DNA of 64,000 nt from Cyanophora paradoxa (lineage: Eukaryota; Glaucocystophyceae; Cyanophorales; Cyanophoraceae), in the NCBI GenBank assembly GCA_004431415.1, contig QPMI01000095.1, positions 340,780 to 404,779 on the forward strand, read 5' to 3'. The notes beneath the pieces were generated by a model. The model did not search any database and was not told the DNA's origin. It worked only from the letters and a program-made list of their open reading frames with translations. Both the position numbers and the translations under genes were made by a program. How positions within the stretch are numbered: the stretch's first letter is position 1; each line of letters opens with the position of its first letter. This document shows positions 61,498-64,000 of this stretch, in pieces.

Positions 61498-62032
61498 ATG
61501 CACCGGTCTAGGGTGGTAGCGCTTTACAAGAGCCTCATCGGGCGCGCGGCGGCGCACGCCCAAAGAGAATATGCGCTGCGGACAGTACGCGAGGAGTTCC
61601 GCAAGCACGCGACCGTAGCAGACGTGCAGAAGCTGTCGGTGCGCGCGGCGGACTAGAACTCGCCGCGCCGCCACAGCTATGCGTCCTAGCAACATCCGAC
61701 TTGACGAGCGCGTGCAGGAGCTCATCCGCGAGGGCGAGAACAAGCTCCGCTTCCTGCGCGCCGTCACTCCCATGAGCCTGCGGGACAGGTACCGCTCGGC
61801 GGAGGAGGAGGAAGCGGCGGCGCGGGGCGAGGCATCGTCGACATTTGTGTATCGGGACGGCAAGTTCGTACCGGGCAACGGAGACGCGGCAGTGGGGGGG
61901 CACCTCATGGTGCGCGACGGCGCCGGCGCCGCCTCCAGGCCCGTCGCCATGCAGACCCGCTCGTCAAGCGGGCACGTCCACGGCGCTGGCTGCGGCTGCG
62001 GCAAGCCGAAGGCCGCCGCCAGCAAGAGTTGA
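61498..62032 (+). CDS. LYR-motif protein with Cys/His-rich C terminus
   Basis: Starts MHRSRVVALYKSLIGRAAAH at 61498: the LYR tripeptide is LYK here, followed by REYALRTVREEFRKHA, the characteristic second helix (F-x11-like spacing with a downstream Phe). An intron with a likely GC donor (about 61644-61676) joins to DERVQELIREGENKLRFLRA then VTPM, the third helix. LYR proteins bind acyl-carrier protein and help assemble respiratory complexes or Fe-S clusters in mitochondria. The C-terminal third (FVYRDGKFVPGNGD ... HVHGAGCGCGKPKAAASKS) is not part of the usual fold and carries a His/Cys cluster that could bind metal (inference). The exon boundary was placed by frame and helix continuity. Stop at 62032. 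Confidence 0.65.
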
Positions 62033-63028
62033 GATGCTCGCCCAGTGGACACTGGACTAGGGTCCCTCTTTAGTGCTCGCCTCGATAGCTTTAGCGAGGG
62101 TTTTCGTAAATGTTTCCTTTGAAATGTATGCGATAGTTGGCGCTCAGAATGCAGACGAGTTTAGATTTCGTTAAGGTTAACCTCTCAGTATAGGATAGAA
62201 TTTCTTAGTCTAGTTAGAAGCCTCTCAGAAAAGAGACTCTGAGATTAGGGCCTTGAAGGCCTGCCGCATGCGCAGTGCCGCCGTCAGGTGCGGTTATGGG
62301 GCCCCGGGGGCTATGCCATGATGAGAGCCGAGATAAATCGTTCTGCCTGCAAACGTCTTCTCCTCGAGCTCTGGATCTCATTGAGAGATCGAGTCACCGC
62401 GCGTTCACGAATGCCCCTTGCTCTTCACACGGTAGCTACACGCCCACATGCTACGTGCTGGTACCCGGGGGATGCCGAGCCCTCAGGGGGATAGTAGAGC
62501 AGTGCCAGGCTCGCCAGCCCGAAAGGCTTCAGTGCCAGAATTCTTAAGCTTAGCTATAGCTCTCTGGTCGTAAGCCCGCCTGGCCGCGGGACCCCGCCGC
62601 GGCGCCTCGCGCAGCCTGCCCCTGACGCGGCCTGCCCCGCTGCTGGGCTTGCAATTGTGTTCTAGGTGGGTGATCGTAATAGGTGATCGTAATCGTGGTT
62701 CTCCGGGACGGGTCACATCCCACTTTCCGGCGAAGGGGCGGCGATGCCCCTAGCTTCGCTTCAGGCGTAGACCCCTAGCCAGCGATTCTGCACGAGATGC
62801 TTGGTGCGTAATCAAGGCGAAGAGGGCGTGGCCGGCTCGGCGTCGGCGCGGCTGAAGAGATGTATAAATGTTACAGCTATGTTGAATGAATGCGCAGCAG
62901 CGAAGGCGGGAGGTGCGGCCTCGTTGTGGCACAGATGGTTCCTTACAAGGCCCGGTGACTAGAGCCTTCGGCAACGCGCAGGCGGTACGGTGGGCCTGCG
63001 CTCTCGGCGGGAGTGTACGCCGAGCGAT
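62033..63028. other. Intergenic region with repeat family C
   Basis: An AT-richer stretch (62090-62260) with CTCTCAG repeats follows the LYR gene, then repeat family C copy 2 (62419-62513). No other gene was recognised. Confidence 0.6.
62419..62513 (+). repeat. Dispersed repeat family C, copy 2 (95 bp)
   Basis: Inverted relative to 19165-19259, with about 4 mismatches over 95 bp. Flanks differ from those of the first copy, so the conserved unit is well delimited. Confidence 0.75.
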
Positions 63029-63645
63029 CTACGCGGAACGAGACTGTGAGCACGGAGCGACCAGCATGCCCCAGGTAGGCACTTTGATGAGCCAACCAGC
63101 GCACCATCGTGCCTCCTGGTTCACCGTGTTCTTGAACTCCTCCTTCACCTTCTCCGCCTCCTGAAGGAACGCCTGGACTAGCTCATGGGCGCGCGCATGT
63201 ATCCTGTCTACCTGCTTCCTGCACTGTTTCTGAAGGTATTCCTCGACGGTCATGTCATCGGGGACGCCGGTGAGGTCCAGATCGAGCACCGGCTCGGCCT
63301 GCTTCTGCGCTCCTGCGGGCATCGTGCTGGATGCTTCAATTACCGCTGCTTCGGCTGCTGCTGCTGCTGGACCTGCGACGCTGCTGGCGCTGGCGACTCG
63401 CCGTTGGCAGTTCTCCCCCGTCCGGGATGGAAGTATAGCCGGGTACGTCATCGAAGCTCAATCCGGTCCACTCGGAACCTCGCCAGCCCAGTGCCCCAGC
63501 TTGCCTTAGCGGCTGCGTTAAAAGTGCGGCGCACTCACCTGCCGCTCTTGTGGGCATAGTGGACACGGCGCAGCTGGCGCTGGCCCAGCCAAGCGTTAAT
63601 TAGACCGCGCCGCGGCGCCACACCAGCGTGCCGGTGTGCTTTCAT
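63029..63645 (-). CDS. Hypothetical coiled-coil protein
   Basis: The body exon (63451-63029) reads Ala/Glu-rich, then AEPVLDLDLTGVPDDMTVEE, then a continuous amphipathic helix YLQKQCRKQVDRIHARAHEL followed by VQAFLQEAEKVKEEFKNTVN and a hydrophobic end (GWLIKVPTWGMLV) before the stop at 63029. Upstream, a GTGAGT donor at about 63540 (minus strand) would join an Arg-rich first exon (MKAHRHAGVAPRRGLINAWL), resembling a mitochondrial pre-sequence. If that start is right, its ATG overlaps the ATG of the plus-strand TPR gene by two bases. The first exon is doubtful; the coiled-coil exon is more certain. No family recognised. Confidence 0.45.
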
Positions 63646-64000
63646 GGGCTTCCAGAGCGACATACTCCAGCTCGCCAACCAGGCGAGGGAGTCTAGGTCC
63701 CTGCCACCCCAGCCAAAGACCCCGCAAGCGGCGTTCTCCGGCGTGCCGCGTAGCGAGGATGGCAGCGAGACGCCTCGCGTTGGTGGCGGCGGCATTCTCT
63801 CCCGCCAGGCCGTCTTCGACCGCTGGTGCGAAGCCCGCCAGGCGCCCGCGCCGCGCTCTTGGCCGAGCGAGGGCGCATTTGTAGGGTCCTGCACGCGGAG
63901 CAGTCGGTGAAGAAGGGGCGGTACGGGCGGGGCGTGCTGGAGTACACGCAGGCGCTGAACATCGACCCGCTGGCGCGCGAGGTCCTCCTCGCCCGCTCCA
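63644..64000 (+). CDS. TPR-containing protein, truncated by window end
   Basis: Starts MGFQSDILQLANQARESRSL at 63644. The first exon ends AVFDRWCEARQ, and a short intron with GC donor and TAG acceptor (about 63833-63877) joins to VLHAEQSVKKGRYGRGVLEY then TQALNIDPLAREVLLARS, which reads as a tetratricopeptide repeat (helix A with G and Y, helix B with A-L-x-I-D-P). The remainder lies beyond 64000. Function cannot be said from one repeat. Confidence 0.65.

Noticed and set aside
1-64000. tRNA, rRNA and snRNA genes
   Set aside because: Scanned by eye for TPsiC-like GGTTCGAATC boxes and conserved cores; the few partial hits (for example 34650-34665) lack a cloverleaf partner. A covariance search would be decisive.

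Overview
This is a gene-dense, very GC-rich nuclear window from a unicellular eukaryote, probably an alga. Every recognisable gene is split by short introns. Most introns are 50-100 nt and C-rich on the sense strand (runs of CCCCGCC). They end in CAG a few bases after a CTGA(C/G) branch-like motif, and a large share start with GC rather than GT. Cytosolic-type starch and alpha-glucan genes (a CBM20 fusion, a GH31 glucosidase with no signal peptide) and a putative plastid pre-sequence with an early Phe (MEAF at 56404) suggest a glaucophyte such as Cyanophora. This assignment is inference from sequence character, not a database match.

Layout, left to right: a TKL-like protein kinase cut by the window start (1-1259, -); a Lys-rich nuclear-like protein (1597-2958, +); a tiny five-exon membrane-protein candidate (2975-3649, -) whose third intron starts inside a perfect 23-bp hairpin; DNA/RNA topoisomerase III-beta (3819-8569, +); a C2-like protein (8910-9737, -). 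An RNA-modification cluster follows: TRM9-type tRNA methyltransferase (-), mRNA cap guanine-N7 methyltransferase with a Gly/Arg/Tyr/Asp-rich tail (+), a TruA/PUS1 pseudouridine synthase (-), and a PPR protein (+).

Next come a starch-binding CBM20-pseudokinase fusion (19497-22176, +), a giant Ala-rich protein with a Lys-rich N terminus (22758-28864, -), and an FAD oxidoreductase with a C-terminal Rieske domain (29200-32371, +). The gene-poor stretch 32400-34970 is a mosaic: an orphan exon of proteasome ATPase Rpt4, an exact 197-bp copy of part of the giant gene, and dispersed repeats.

The right half holds a polytopic membrane protein (-), GH31 alpha-glucosidase (+), an EF-hand-like protein with a long disordered tail (-), an acidic-tailed TPR protein (+), a double-LysM protein with an N-myristoylation motif (+), an ABCF ATPase (-), a METTL25-family methyltransferase (-), an F-box/LRR protein (+), an SRPBCC protein (-), and an M16-family non-catalytic peptidase homologue with a pre-sequence (+). 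The end is repeat-rich (a 40-bp minisatellite and a 90/85-bp satellite), followed by an LYR-motif protein (+), a coiled-coil protein (-) and the start of a TPR protein (+).

Genes mostly alternate in orientation. Divergent pairs are about 80-170 bp apart, and convergent pairs can have stop codons as close as 13 bp. No tRNA, rRNA, CRISPR array or intact transposon was recognised. Exon boundaries were placed by eye from reading frame and family similarity; gene ends are usually firm, starts less so.
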